A stretch of 37,583 bases of DNA from Rickettsiales bacterium UBA4270 (GTDB taxonomy: Bacteria > Pseudomonadota > Alphaproteobacteria > Rickettsiales > Deianiraeaceae). Location: the NCBI GenBank assembly GCA_002395105.1, contig DGWA01000004.1, positions 1 through 37,583 of the forward strand, given 5' to 3'. A program made the position numbers and the translations under genes. Of this stretch, positions 1 through 8,188 are shown one piece after another (position 1 is the stretch's first letter; the number at the start of each line of letters is the position of its first letter). The notes under the pieces are model-generated. The model made no database searches and was not told the DNA's origin. It worked only from the letters and a program-made list of their open reading frames with translations.

Positions 1-2
1 CA

Positions 3-512
3 ATAGAAAAAATAGCTAAACAACCGGATAATACATATGGACTTATTTTTGAAGATGATTTTGATGTAAGTGATAATTTTGATAATGATATAAAAGAAAC
101 ATTTAAAGCTGTTCCAAAAGATTTTGATATTTTAAAGTTAGGACGATATAGAGATTCAATAAGTGATGATAATCATTTAGATATAAAATATTTGAGATAT
201 ATAAAAGAAAAAAGAAGAAGTTATAGAAAAAATGGATACGCCGAATGGATAGACTTATCTGTGCAAACAGATAAACACTCAATAGATTTGTTTGCTTGCA
301 CACATGCATATTTAGTTAGTTCACAGGGCGCAAGAAAGATTTTAGAACATGTTAAAAATAATGTCACAAATTGCACATCAGATATAGATCTATTTTTTCA
401 TTTTCCAATAATAAGTAAAAAAGATATAAGAGCATATTTTTACACAGGTAATATACCATTTAAACTTAATGAAACAGCAAAGCATAGTCAAATTAATCAA
501 AGACAAAAATAA
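3..512 (+). CDS. Glycosyltransferase family 25 protein (LPS biosynthesis), 5' partial
   Basis: The reading frame is open from base 3 and its start lies outside the window. About 169 residues are visible. They carry the family 25 hallmarks in order: the acidic motif GLIFEDDFDVS near the beginning, a DFDILKLGRYR segment, then the block AYLVSSQGARKIL followed by a CTSDIDLFF segment (usually P-x-D-x-x). Family 25 enzymes transfer a sugar from a nucleotide sugar to lipooligosaccharide or LPS core at the cytoplasmic face of the inner membrane. The last 44 bases overlap the start of rsmA, so the two are probably translated together. The acceptor sugar cannot be deduced. The family call is firm; the exact role is inference. 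Confidence 0.8.
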   Translation: MEKIAKQPDNTYGLIFEDDFDVSDNFDNDIKETFKAVPKDFDILKLGRYRDSISDDNHLDIKYLRYIKEKRRSYRKNGYAEWIDLSVQTDKHSIDLFACTHAYLVSSQGARKILEHVKNNVTNCTSDIDLFFHFPIISKKDIRAYFYTGNIPFKLNETAKHSQINQRQK

Positions 513-1281
513 TAGTTATTTTGCAAAAAAATCACTTGGTCAAAATTTTTTAAATGATTTTCTCGTTGTTGAAGATATATGTAAAGCTGTAAATATTGAA
601 AATAAAATTGTTTTAGAGGTCGGACCCGGAACTGGTTTTTTGACAAGAGGGATTATAAATCATAAACCAAAAAAATTAATTTTAATTGAAAAAGACAGAA
701 GATTGATGTTAACTCTGCAAAAAAATTTTGGAGAACTTGCTGAAATTATAAATGCAGATGCATTAAAATTAGATGTTAGTGAAATCTCAAAAGCAGAGAA
801 ACAAAAAATTACAATAATCTCCAATTTACCATACAATATAGGGACAACGTTAGTTTTAAACTGGCTGAATGACATAGATTATATTGAAGATATAGTTGTA
901 ATGTTACAAAAAGAAGTTGTAGACAGAATTTGTGCCTCTCCAAGAACAAAAGATTATGGGAGAATATCGATTTTAATTCAAAGTATATGCGATGTTAAAA
1001 AACTTTTTGATGTAAAACCAGAATGCTTTAATCCAAAACCAAAAGTAATGTCATCTGTTATAAAAATTACTCCAAAACATTCAAACAAAATAGATAAATA
1101 TACATTTAGAACGCTTGATAAAATTTGTAAAGTTGCTTTCAGTCAACGCCGTAAAAAACTTTCAAATGTATTTAAAAATACTGATTTTTATAAAATTTTA
1201 AATGAAGATATTATAAATAAACGCGCAGAAGAGTTAAGCGTCGAAGAATATATACAACTATCTAATGTTTATGACAAATAA
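469..1281 (+). CDS. rsmA: 16S rRNA (adenine(1518)-N6/adenine(1519)-N6)-dimethyltransferase RsmA (KsgA)
   Basis: Dimethylates two adjacent adenines in the 3'-terminal hairpin of 16S rRNA during small-subunit assembly, using S-adenosylmethionine. At 270 residues it matches the usual length. Visible motifs are KSLGQNFL (21-28), which opens the KsgA/Dim1 fold, the SAM-binding VGPGTG (51-56) and the catalytic NLPY (119-122). The C-terminal helical domain contains the FNPKPKVMSSV segment typical of RsmA. The ATG at 469 lies inside the end of the glycosyltransferase gene, with no clear Shine-Dalgarno sequence and no nearer ATG, GTG or TTG before the conserved KSLGQ block. The 3' end overlaps the next gene by 17 bases. 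Confidence 0.96.
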   Translation: MKQQSIVKLIKDKNNSYFAKKSLGQNFLNDFLVVEDICKAVNIENKIVLEVGPGTGFLTRGIINHKPKKLILIEKDRRLMLTLQKNFGELAEIINADALKLDVSEISKAEKQKITIISNLPYNIGTTLVLNWLNDIDYIEDIVVMLQKEVVDRICASPRTKDYGRISILIQSICDVKKLFDVKPECFNPKPKVMSSVIKITPKHSNKIDKYTFRTLDKICKVAFSQRRKKLSNVFKNTDFYKILNEDIINKRAEELSVEEYIQLSNVYDK

Positions 1282-1879
1282 TAAAAATTTAGAAAATGTA
1301 TTAGATGTAAAAAATAGAAAACAGTTTCGAGATTGGCTACAAAAAAATCATAGTTGCAAAACGGAATGCTGGGTTGCTGTAAAACACGGTAAACCAGTGG
1401 ATAAGGATAATTTGTATTATTTAGAAGCCGTCCTTGAAGCATTGTGCTTTGGCTGGATAGATAGTGTTAAAAAAAAAATTAACGGAATTGCGTACCAAAG
1501 ATTTTCACCAAGAAAAAAAACAAGTTATTGGTCTGAATTAAATAAAGCAAGATGTATTATGCTAAAAGATTTAGGACTAATGACGGAAAGCGGTTTAAAA
1601 ACGATACCAGATGACAATTTTAAAGTTGATTACGAAATTATTTCAATATTAAAGTCGGATAAAAAATTATTAAATAATTTTATGAAGTTTCCAAATTTAT
1701 ATAAAAGAATAAGAATTTACAACATACAAATGGCAAAAAAAAACAAAGACAAATCGGTTTTTAAAAAAGCACTTAATAATTTCATAACACAAACAATTTC
1801 TGGAAAAATGTATGGAAATTGGGATGATTATGGTTTACTAAAAAAATACGAAAATAGTTTTAAATTTGATTTAAAATAG
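1265..1879 (+). CDS. YdeI/OmpD-associated family protein
   Basis: The 204-residue product resembles the YdeI or OmpD-associated family. It has an RDWLQKNH segment near the N terminus, the EAVLEALCFGWIDS block around residues 55-69, a QRFSPRKKTSYWSELNKAR stretch after that, and an MTESGLKTI segment. Members are small cytosolic proteins whose biochemical role is poorly defined; some have been linked to bacteriocin or peptide tolerance. The ATG at 1265 overlaps the end of rsmA; a second in-frame ATG at 1271 is equally possible. Codon use and base composition match the neighbours. I am confident of the family, not of any function. Confidence 0.75.
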   Translation: MFMTNNKNLENVLDVKNRKQFRDWLQKNHSCKTECWVAVKHGKPVDKDNLYYLEAVLEALCFGWIDSVKKKINGIAYQRFSPRKKTSYWSELNKARCIMLKDLGLMTESGLKTIPDDNFKVDYEIISILKSDKKLLNNFMKFPNLYKRIRIYNIQMAKKNKDKSVFKKALNNFITQTISGKMYGNWDDYGLLKKYENSFKFDLK

Positions 1880-1930
1880 TCAATCTTTATATTTTGTTAT
1901 TTAATACAATCGAAATGAATAAAATAACTC

Positions 1931-2200
1931 TTGAAAAAACTCATTTTTTTACTATATTTTAATGTAGGAAGTTTTTTAGTTTTTTATATGAAAACAAAAG
2001 TTTATTCATATTCTTCTTCAAGTTCTTATAGTAACTTGAATGGCAAAGAAAGTTTTGAGAGTTTTGAGACTGAAAACGATAATGGTAAAATTAAATCAAA
2101 ACATACTGTAACAAAAGATGGTATTACAACAACTAAATATTTTAATAACAAAAAAGTATTAAAAAATAGCAAAAAAAACAAAACGCTTCAAAATGCTTAA
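1931..2200 (+). CDS. Small hypothetical protein with N-terminal hydrophobic segment and Ser-rich stretch
   Basis: An 89-residue frame starting at a TTG codon. Residues 1-19 read MKKLIFLLYFNVGSFLVFY, a basic start followed by a hydrophobic core, as in a signal peptide or membrane anchor. A Tyr/Ser-rich run (YSYSSSSSYS) follows at about 25-34, then a hydrophilic, Lys-rich C-terminal half. Without the TTG the first ATG is at 1988 and the hydrophobic segment is lost, so TTG is preferred but unproven. I do not recognise the family. It ends 17 bases before the 3' end of the convergent tRNA-Ala gene. It could be a short exported protein or chance coding in AT-rich DNA. Confidence 0.4.
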   Translation: MKKLIFLLYFNVGSFLVFYMKTKVYSYSSSSSYSNLNGKESFESFETENDNGKIKSKHTVTKDGITTTKYFNNKKVLKNSKKNKTLQNA

Positions 2201-2217
2201 ATATAGTGTCATTTGCG

Positions 2218-2294
2218 TGGTGGAACCATTGGGACTCGAACCCAAGACCTCTTCCATGCCATGGAAGCGTTCTAGCCAACTGAACTATGATCCC
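2218..2294 (-). tRNA. tRNA-Ala (anticodon GGC)
   Basis: Reading the minus strand, the 7-bp acceptor stem GGGATCA/TGGTTCC closes with two G-T wobbles. The D arm is standard, the anticodon stem CTTCC/GGAAG encloses loop ATGGCAT (anticodon GGC), and the T arm is TTGGG-TTCGAGT-CCCAA. The discriminator A and a genomically encoded CCA follow. This is the only one of the four tRNA genes in the window whose CCA is encoded. Confidence 0.95.
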
Positions 2295-2420
2295 ATTGCA
2301 ATAGATGGGTATCTTTGTAGATAAAAATCAAGATGTTTTTATTCGTCTGATAAATTATACTTATTTTTGTATTGTAAAAAAAATATTGCAATATAAATAT
2401 TACCATTTACTTTTTTTAAA

Positions 2421-3737
2421 ATGAAAAAAAAAGAAAGTAACAAAAAGGATAGTATAAAAGCAAATATTCAAGTTGGAATTGAATCAATTGGAGCTTACGC
2501 ACCTTTCTTATTTTTTGCTCTTAAAGATTTAGCTCACGCAAGAAGCAATGGCGATAAGAAAGTCGAGGAAGATTTGATTAGTAAATATGAAAAAAGACTT
2601 GGGCAAATATATATGTCTATTATACATCCAAATGAAGATATTATAACAATGGCATATGAGGCTGTTTCTAATTGTTTAAATAGTGAAAGAATAAGTAATG
2701 ATATAGATTTATTGCTATTTGCAACAGAAAGCGCAATCGATAATTCAAAATCTGCCGCATGTGAATTATATGGATTACTTGAACATGAAGAAAACAATCA
2801 ATGTAGATGCATTGAGTTAAAACATGCATGTTACGGTGGAACAGGAGCCTTAATGATGGCAAAAGAACACATATTAAACAATCCAGGAAAAAAAGCGTTA
2901 GTTGTAATGAGTGATGTCGCTTTTTATGGCTTGGAAACAAAAGGAGAGCCAACACAAGGTTGCGGTGCTATTGCTATATTGTTATCTTCAAAACCAAAAA
3001 TAGCAGTATTTAATAATGATAACGTTTTTTTTACATCTAACAAAAATGATTTCTATCGTCCTGCATATCAAATATATCCAATATACGACGGTCGAAATTC
3101 AATAGCTTCTTACATCAACATGCTTAAAAAGACATACAATATCTACAAAGAGAAAAATAAAAACTACAATTTTGATTTTTTTATCTCACATATGCCTTTT
3201 GCAAACATACTTGATAAATGTTGTGACGCAATAAACATAGATAAAGAAAAAAACAAAAACGAATATATAAAGTATATACAAAAATATGTAGGTAATACAT
3301 ATACCGCTTCTTTATATATCGGTTTATATTCGTTATTACTAACAACTAAACCTAATGATTTATACAATAAAAAAGTTATGTTATTTTCATATGGCTCTGG
3401 CGCAGAGTGCGAAATGTTTTCAATTAAAATTTTAAAAAATTACGATGAAGATTTACCAGAATTTGTAAAACATTATAAAGAATTGATTATCGATCTTCCT
3501 AAAAAGAACAAAGAAAATAAACTTCATGTTAATACGGCATTATTTGATACATTTCATCGAGGTATTGGTTATGAGAAACTTGAATATGAAAGATACTGTA
3601 ATCTTTTAAAAAACTTCGAAAAACGTGAGCAAAGTTTGGAATGGTCGTGTTTAATTAGAAAAAATGTTCTGATGACAAGAAAAATGCTAATAATGGAAAA
3701 AACAGAAAATGGTGTTAGACACTATCGCTATAGATGA
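2421..3737 (+). CDS. mvaS: Hydroxymethylglutaryl-CoA synthase (mevalonate pathway type)
   Basis: Condenses acetyl-CoA with acetoacetyl-CoA to HMG-CoA, the committed precursor of mevalonate and isoprenoids. The 438-residue protein keeps the catalytic triad: Glu103 in ATESAIDNSK, the acyl-carrying Cys137 in HACYGGT, and His257 in FISHMPF. Other family blocks are GEPTQGCGAIAI (175-186), YPIYDGRNS (219-227), KYVGNTYTASLY, and LFSYGSGAECEMF. The GEPTQG and C-terminal NGVRHYRYR segments resemble bacterial MvaS more than the polyketide beta-branching homologues. It is somewhat longer than the roughly 390 residues usual for MvaS, with a charged 14-residue N-terminal extension. It stands alone behind tRNA-Ala, and its 3' end meets dusB head-on. 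No other mevalonate gene is in the window. Confidence 0.9.
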   Translation: MKKKESNKKDSIKANIQVGIESIGAYAPFLFFALKDLAHARSNGDKKVEEDLISKYEKRLGQIYMSIIHPNEDIITMAYEAVSNCLNSERISNDIDLLLFATESAIDNSKSAACELYGLLEHEENNQCRCIELKHACYGGTGALMMAKEHILNNPGKKALVVMSDVAFYGLETKGEPTQGCGAIAILLSSKPKIAVFNNDNVFFTSNKNDFYRPAYQIYPIYDGRNSIASYINMLKKTYNIYKEKNKNYNFDFFISHMPFANILDKCCDAINIDKEKNKNEYIKYIQKYVGNTYTASLYIGLYSLLLTTKPNDLYNKKVMLFSYGSGAECEMFSIKILKNYDEDLPEFVKHYKELIIDLPKKNKENKLHVNTALFDTFHRGIGYEKLEYERYCNLLKNFEKREQSLEWSCLIRKNVLMTRKMLIMEKTENGVRHYRYR

Positions 3738-3741
3738 TTAA

Positions 3742-4716
3742 TTATTTAAAAAAGTTTTCAGCTTCTAAAAAAATATCATTTTTTGTCTTGCATTGAGAAA
3801 TTTTCGATCTAAATTTTGCACCTTCTTTAATTCCTTGTGAATAAAAGTATAAATTTTTTATTGCAAAACCAATCGCATTTGAAATTGGATAAAAATCAAA
3901 AATACGTTCTAAATGTTCTTTTATACAATCATTCCATAAATTCTTAGGTTTATGCTGTATTTTTTCACCTTTTAAATAAGAGATACAATCCGCAATTAAC
4001 CATGGTTTACCATATAATGCACGACCTATCATTACACCATCTGCTTTTGATTTATTTATTGCATCATCTATATTTTGAAGATTTATATCTCCATTAACTA
4101 TAACAGGTATCTTTACACTATCTTTTATTTTCTTAGCAAAAGACCAATCCGCACTACCACCATACATTTGAGTTCTTGTCCTGCAATGTATTGTAATTGT
4201 TTTAACGCCTTCGTTTTCAGCTATTTTTGCAATATTAACTGCATTTTTATGTTGTTCATCCCAGCCAATACGCATTTTTATAGTCGCTGGAACATTTAGT
4301 TTTTCCGCCGAATTCACTACTGCATGTATAATTTTACCAGAAAGTTTTTCATCTTTCATTAAAGCAGAACCTGCAAAATTATTTACTATTTTTTTCACAG
4401 GACAGCCGAAATTCATATCAATTATATCAGCTCCTGCATGCACAGCAATTTTTGTTGCTTCACTCATTATAAAAGGATCGCATCCGGCAATCTGTGTAAC
4501 TAATGGAACCTTATTTGTTTCTTTTAACATTGCTTGTTTTACATATTTTTGCCTGCATTCTAGAATTGTAGCATGTGAAGCAATCATTTCAGTATATAAT
4601 AGAGGTGTGCCGAATTTTAAAATCATTGCACGAAAAGGTGCATCCATTATACCGCACATTGGCGCAGGAAAAACAGGATAATTAAAATTAAATTTACCTA
4701 TCTGAATTGCGTTCAT
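3742..4716 (-). CDS. dusB: tRNA-dihydrouridine synthase (DusB/NifR3 family)
   Basis: FMN-dependent TIM-barrel enzyme that reduces specific uridines in tRNA to dihydrouridine using NADPH. The 324-residue protein shows PAPMCGIMDAPFR near the N terminus, DMNFGCPVKKI with catalytic Cys105, the KMRIGWDE and TIHCRTR segments, and the phosphate-binding VNGDI and GVMIGRALYGKPW blocks typical of the DusB subgroup. It is the last gene of the rpsF-rpsR-rplI-dusB run, starting 17 bases after the rplI stop, so it is probably cotranscribed with the ribosomal proteins. Only 4 bases separate its stop from that of the convergent mvaS. Confidence 0.93.
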   Translation of the reverse strand: MNAIQIGKFNFNYPVFPAPMCGIMDAPFRAMILKFGTPLLYTEMIASHATILECRQKYVKQAMLKETNKVPLVTQIAGCDPFIMSEATKIAVHAGADIIDMNFGCPVKKIVNNFAGSALMKDEKLSGKIIHAVVNSAEKLNVPATIKMRIGWDEQHKNAVNIAKIAENEGVKTITIHCRTRTQMYGGSADWSFAKKIKDSVKIPVIVNGDINLQNIDDAINKSKADGVMIGRALYGKPWLIADCISYLKGEKIQHKPKNLWNDCIKEHLERIFDFYPISNAIGFAIKNLYFYSQGIKEGAKFRSKISQCKTKNDIFLEAENFFK

Positions 4717-4733
4717 CTATGAACAAAAATACA

Positions 4734-5585
4734 TTATTTTTTCTTTACTTTTTTTGTCTTTTTCTCATCGCTACTTTCTGAAGCCTTTTTCTTCTTTGTA
4801 GCTTTTTTTTCTTCTTTTTCTACTTTATCATTCTTCTTATTATCTTTTTCTTTCTCCTCTTTTTTTTGTTTTACTTCTTTATTTACTGTTGTAGTCGTCT
4901 TTTTATCTTCTATTTTAGGTTTTGTTTCGACTTTTACTTTATCAGCTTTTACTTCGGTTTTTTTACCATTCTCAACAACTTCAGCTTTTACATCATTGTT
5001 CATTGGTTCGCTAGGTTTTTCACTATTTGTTTCTTTCGATTTTTTTTCATTATTAGCTTTTTTTATAACTAAACTTTTATCTTTATTTTTGTCAAAAGTA
5101 GAAACATCACTTTCAAAATCAGCAGTTGTACGACATACATTAATTCTCAATTTACAAACTACGTCGCTAAAAACTTCAACAATAACGCTATATCTACCTA
5201 ACGTTTTTATTGGTTCACCAATCTTAATGCCACCAATATCTATTTGGAAATTAACCTTTGATTTACTTAGTTCTTCGATTATAAAATTATACACATCTTT
5301 AACTCTTACGGAACCATAAATTGTATCATCATCCGAAGCCTGTTTTACAGTATTAAATATAGATTTATTTAATAATTCAGCAACTTGTTTAGCCGTTTCA
5401 AACAACTTATCATTCTTTGCTTTTAGCTCATTAAGTTTTTCTTGTAATTCTTGCATGTTTTTTTTCGAAGCTACAACGGCATACTTTTTAGGTAATAAAA
5501 AATTTCTACCATATCCATTCTTGACGTCAACAACATCACCAACTTTACCTAAACCTCTAATGTCACGACTTAAAATAATTTTCAT
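4734..5585 (-). CDS. rplI: 50S ribosomal protein bL9 with long Lys/Glu-rich C-terminal extension
   Basis: Large-subunit protein that binds 23S rRNA near the L1 stalk. The N-terminal domain is classical: KIILSRDIRGLGKVGD, then VKNGYGRNFLLPKKYA with the rRNA-binding surface, followed by the long connecting helix (about 40-75). The C-terminal domain (about 80-160) includes TIYGSVRVKDVY and GGIKIGEPIKTLG. The usual protein is near 150 residues; this one is 283. Residues from about 165 onward form a low-complexity tail rich in Lys, Glu, Thr and Val, ending KKTKKVKKK. The tail is in frame with no interruption. It follows rpsR by 4 bases in the conserved rpsF-rpsR-rplI order. Confidence 0.95.
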   Translation of the reverse strand: MKIILSRDIRGLGKVGDVVDVKNGYGRNFLLPKKYAVVASKKNMQELQEKLNELKAKNDKLFETAKQVAELLNKSIFNTVKQASDDDTIYGSVRVKDVYNFIIEELSKSKVNFQIDIGGIKIGEPIKTLGRYSVIVEVFSDVVCKLRINVCRTTADFESDVSTFDKNKDKSLVIKKANNEKKSKETNSEKPSEPMNNDVKAEVVENGKKTEVKADKVKVETKPKIEDKKTTTTVNKEVKQKKEEKEKDNKKNDKVEKEEKKATKKKKASESSDEKKTKKVKKK

Positions 5586-5589
5586 AAAA

Positions 5590-5946
5590 CTAATACTTTA
5601 CATAAGGCAATAAACCCAAAAATCTTGCACGCAAAATTGCTCGACGCAAAGCCTTCTGTTTATGTTTACTTCTAACGTTTGATGTTCTTACGGCAATTAT
5701 TTTTCCACGAGGACTGGTAAATTTCCTCAACAATTTAACATTTTTGTATGAAATAAAACAATACTTAACATCCTCTAACGGGCAAGAAGAAGATTTCTTA
5801 AAAAAAGAAGTAGATCCACCTTTTTTAAATTTTAAAGCAATAGTTGAAATACCAGCAACCTTTTGCAAATCCTCATAAGTAATATCACCAGACATCGCAT
5901 TAACTAATGTATCATCAACATTTTGTGTCACTTTAATTTTCACCAT
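5590..5946 (-). CDS. rpsR: 30S ribosomal protein bS18 with N-terminal extension
   Basis: Small-subunit protein that pairs with S6 on the platform. The conserved core runs from about residue 54: CPLEDVKYCFISYKNVKLL, then FTSPRGKIIAVRTSNV and the basic RRAILRARFLGLLPY signature. At 118 residues it is longer than the usual 75-95, with about 50 extra N-terminal residues. If the ATG at 5946 is used it overlaps the end of rpsF by 14 bases, consistent with translational coupling. A later in-frame ATG at 5895 would give a 101-residue protein. The core identification is secure; the start is uncertain. Confidence 0.93.
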   Translation of the reverse strand: MVKIKVTQNVDDTLVNAMSGDITYEDLQKVAGISTIALKFKKGGSTSFFKKSSSCPLEDVKYCFISYKNVKLLRKFTSPRGKIIAVRTSNVRSKHKQKALRRAILRARFLGLLPYVKY

Positions 5947-6358
5947 ATTTCTTTATATTAAAAACCGAATTAACTATATTGTAATATCTTTTATCAAAAA
6001 CAACACCATCTTCTAGATGCTCACTATTAGAAACGCAATTAGGTGTTTTTATGCCCAAACTATCACTGTCTGCAACAACCAATAAATATCTGATAAAAAT
6101 CTCACTATTTCTCAATTTCTCATTCAAATTACTATTTATTTCACTATCTGAATTGAATTGTATCATATAAAAGGTTGCACTGTCGTTTTTATTAATTTTA
6201 TATTCCAGTTGACGCATTCCCCAATATTCAACATAAACAATAGTGCCTCCGTTTAGCATTATTACGTCTTTTATTGCTTGAAGCGCCATCTTTACATCCT
6301 CGTCCGAGACATCAGCTCTCGCAAGCAACGTAAGTTCATAATCTCTTTTCATATACAA
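5933..6358 (-). CDS. rpsF: 30S ribosomal protein bS6
   Basis: Binds 16S rRNA together with S18 in the platform. The 141-residue product has the S6 ferredoxin-like pattern: RDYELTLLARADVSDEDV (4-21), GGTIVYVEYWGMRQLEYKI with the conserved WG-x-R-x-L-x-Y core, then ATFYMIQF and IFIRYLLV strands. The C terminus is a somewhat extended, unconserved tail. It is the first gene of the ribosomal operon and shares a 138-base divergent intergenic region with yidC. A second ATG two codons inside (MYMKRDYE) is an alternative start. No Shine-Dalgarno sequence is visible. Confidence 0.93.
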   Translation of the reverse strand: MYMKRDYELTLLARADVSDEDVKMALQAIKDVIMLNGGTIVYVEYWGMRQLEYKINKNDSATFYMIQFNSDSEINSNLNEKLRNSEIFIRYLLVVADSDSLGIKTPNCVSNSEHLEDGVVFDKRYYNIVNSVFNIKKYGEN

Positions 6359-6496
6359 AGAACGTAGTATTTGCTTTTTTAATTTGCAAGCATTTTTTTT
6401 AAATTAAATAATTACACTTTATAAATTTAAATTCACATAAACAAAATATCTTTTAAATATCTTGATTATTATTTTTATCCATTAGACAAAATAGAC

Positions 6497-8182
6497 GTGT
6501 CAAATTACGGATTTACAAATTTAAGAAATACAGCAAATAACAGCGAAAATAAAAGACTTCTTACCGCCATTATGTGCTCAATGCTTTTTTTGACAGTTTG
6601 GAATTTTTTCTTTTCCCCAAGCGAAGAAGAATTAAAAAAACAAGAAACAGTAAAAATGGAAAAAATTAAGAACGAAAATAATGAGTATAAAGAAAAAAAC
6701 ACAAAAGCGAATAATATTTTAAATAGCAAACAAAATAGAGCGAAAAAAGAAGTTTTTTTAAAAAATAAGAATGTTCATGTTGGATTTGATGTTGCAAATA
6801 ATAAAATTACATTTCTTGCATTAAAAAACTACAAACAACACGAAGGAAGTGTGAAAAATGTTATACTTTTAGATAATGAACATTTTATTGAAAGTGGTTG
6901 GGTTGGCACATATAAAAATAGTGACATTAATTGGAAACTTGGTGAAAAAACAGCAGATCGCATTAGTATAGTCGGAGAAATTAATGGTATAAAATTTAAA
7001 ACACTATATGAAATAGACGATAATTATGGTATAAAAATTAAACAAAGAATTACAAATAATAGTGGTAAAAATATAAGTGTATCAAATTATAGCAGGGCTT
7101 TTTTGAAAGATACAGTCGATAGAATTGAGAATTCATATGCTTTCCGAGGTGTTTTAACAATGAACGATGGTAAAATAGAGGAAAATAAATATGAAAAAAT
7201 ACAAAAACAAAATATAGAAAAAAATACAAATAATTGTGGCTGGATAGGTTTCTCAGATCAGTATTGGGTTACAGCATTGATGTCAAATAAAAAAGAAGAA
7301 ACTACGTATGCAGCGCGCTATATTAAAGGTAAAAACTCATATCAAATTGATATAAGCAGTTCACCAAAAACAGTTTTGAACGGAAAATATATCGAAACAG
7401 AAACAATTGCCTTAGTAGCTCCAAAACAATTAGAATTATTGCAAAAATTTGGTGAAAAATATAAGATAGAAAAAATAGATAAAATTATTGATTTTGGAAT
7501 ATTTTATTTTCTCTCAAAACCTTTATTGATTATACTAAAAAAGTTATATAGTTTTACAAACAATTTCGGAATTGCAATAATACTTTTAACAATTCTTGTT
7601 AGAATTATTATCTTTCCTCTAGCAAATAAGTCATATAAAGTAATGGCAAAAATGAAAAAAATTGCACCAGAGATAAAGTCCTTACAAGAACAATACAAAG
7701 ACGACAGAAGTGCTTTACAAATAGCAATGTATAATATATACAGACGAGAAAAAATTAACCCGATGTCAGCCATTGTTCCATTATTTTTTCAAATTCCTAT
7801 ATTCTTAGCACTTTACAAAGTATTAACAATTTCTATTGAAATGAGAGATGCTTCATTTTTTGGTTGGATAGTCGATCTTTCAAGCAGAGATCCATCTTCA
7901 ATTTTTAATCTATTTGGTTTATTAAATTTTGATGTGCCAGAAGCTTTACAAATTGGTGTATTGCCGATATCTATGGGTTTTACCATGTGGATGCAACAAA
8001 AATTCAATCCAACAAATGTTGGAATGGATCCTTCACAACAAAAGATTATGAAATGGTTGCCTTTTGTTTTTACAATAATGTTTGCTTCAATGCCGGCTGG
8101 ACTAGTTTTATATTGGAGTTGTAGCAATATTTTTACTATAATGCAGCAATTTATAATATTAAAAATAATAAATAAAGAATAA
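6497..8182 (+). CDS. yidC: Membrane protein insertase YidC
   Basis: Inserts and folds inner-membrane proteins with or without the Sec translocon. The 561-residue protein has the Gram-negative layout: one N-terminal membrane segment (about 21-40, ending FFFSPSEEE), a large periplasmic beta domain, and a C-terminal Oxa1 domain (about 345-555). The latter begins with NFGIAIILLTILVRI and contains KMKKIAPEIKSLQEQYKDD, INPMSAIVPLFFQIPIFLALY, and the final helices MPAGLVLYWSCSNIFTIMQQ. The start is GTG; no in-frame ATG precedes the first membrane segment. The usual neighbours rpmH and rnpA are absent. Instead it leads a run with two small genes that follow within 6 and 37 bases. Confidence 0.96.
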   Translation: MSNYGFTNLRNTANNSENKRLLTAIMCSMLFLTVWNFFFSPSEEELKKQETVKMEKIKNENNEYKEKNTKANNILNSKQNRAKKEVFLKNKNVHVGFDVANNKITFLALKNYKQHEGSVKNVILLDNEHFIESGWVGTYKNSDINWKLGEKTADRISIVGEINGIKFKTLYEIDDNYGIKIKQRITNNSGKNISVSNYSRAFLKDTVDRIENSYAFRGVLTMNDGKIEENKYEKIQKQNIEKNTNNCGWIGFSDQYWVTALMSNKKEETTYAARYIKGKNSYQIDISSSPKTVLNGKYIETETIALVAPKQLELLQKFGEKYKIEKIDKIIDFGIFYFLSKPLLIILKKLYSFTNNFGIAIILLTILVRIIIFPLANKSYKVMAKMKKIAPEIKSLQEQYKDDRSALQIAMYNIYRREKINPMSAIVPLFFQIPIFLALYKVLTISIEMRDASFFGWIVDLSSRDPSSIFNLFGLLNFDVPEALQIGVLPISMGFTMWMQQKFNPTNVGMDPSQQKIMKWLPFVFTIMFASMPAGLVLYWSCSNIFTIMQQFIILKIINKE

Positions 8183-8188
8183 TACTAT

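Noticed and set aside
1468..1478. Poly-A run in the YdeI-like gene as a frameshift site
   Set aside because: The frame continues through it into family-conserved sequence, so there is no evidence of switching here.
2421..3737. mvaS read as a polyketide beta-branching synthase
   Set aside because: GEPTQG and the C-terminal blocks match mevalonate MvaS, and no carrier-protein or polyketide genes are present.
4866..5319. Plus-strand open frames opposite rplI
   Set aside because: They are the antisense reading of the Lys/Glu-rich L9 tail and core, with Phe/Leu-rich composition and no recognisable domain.
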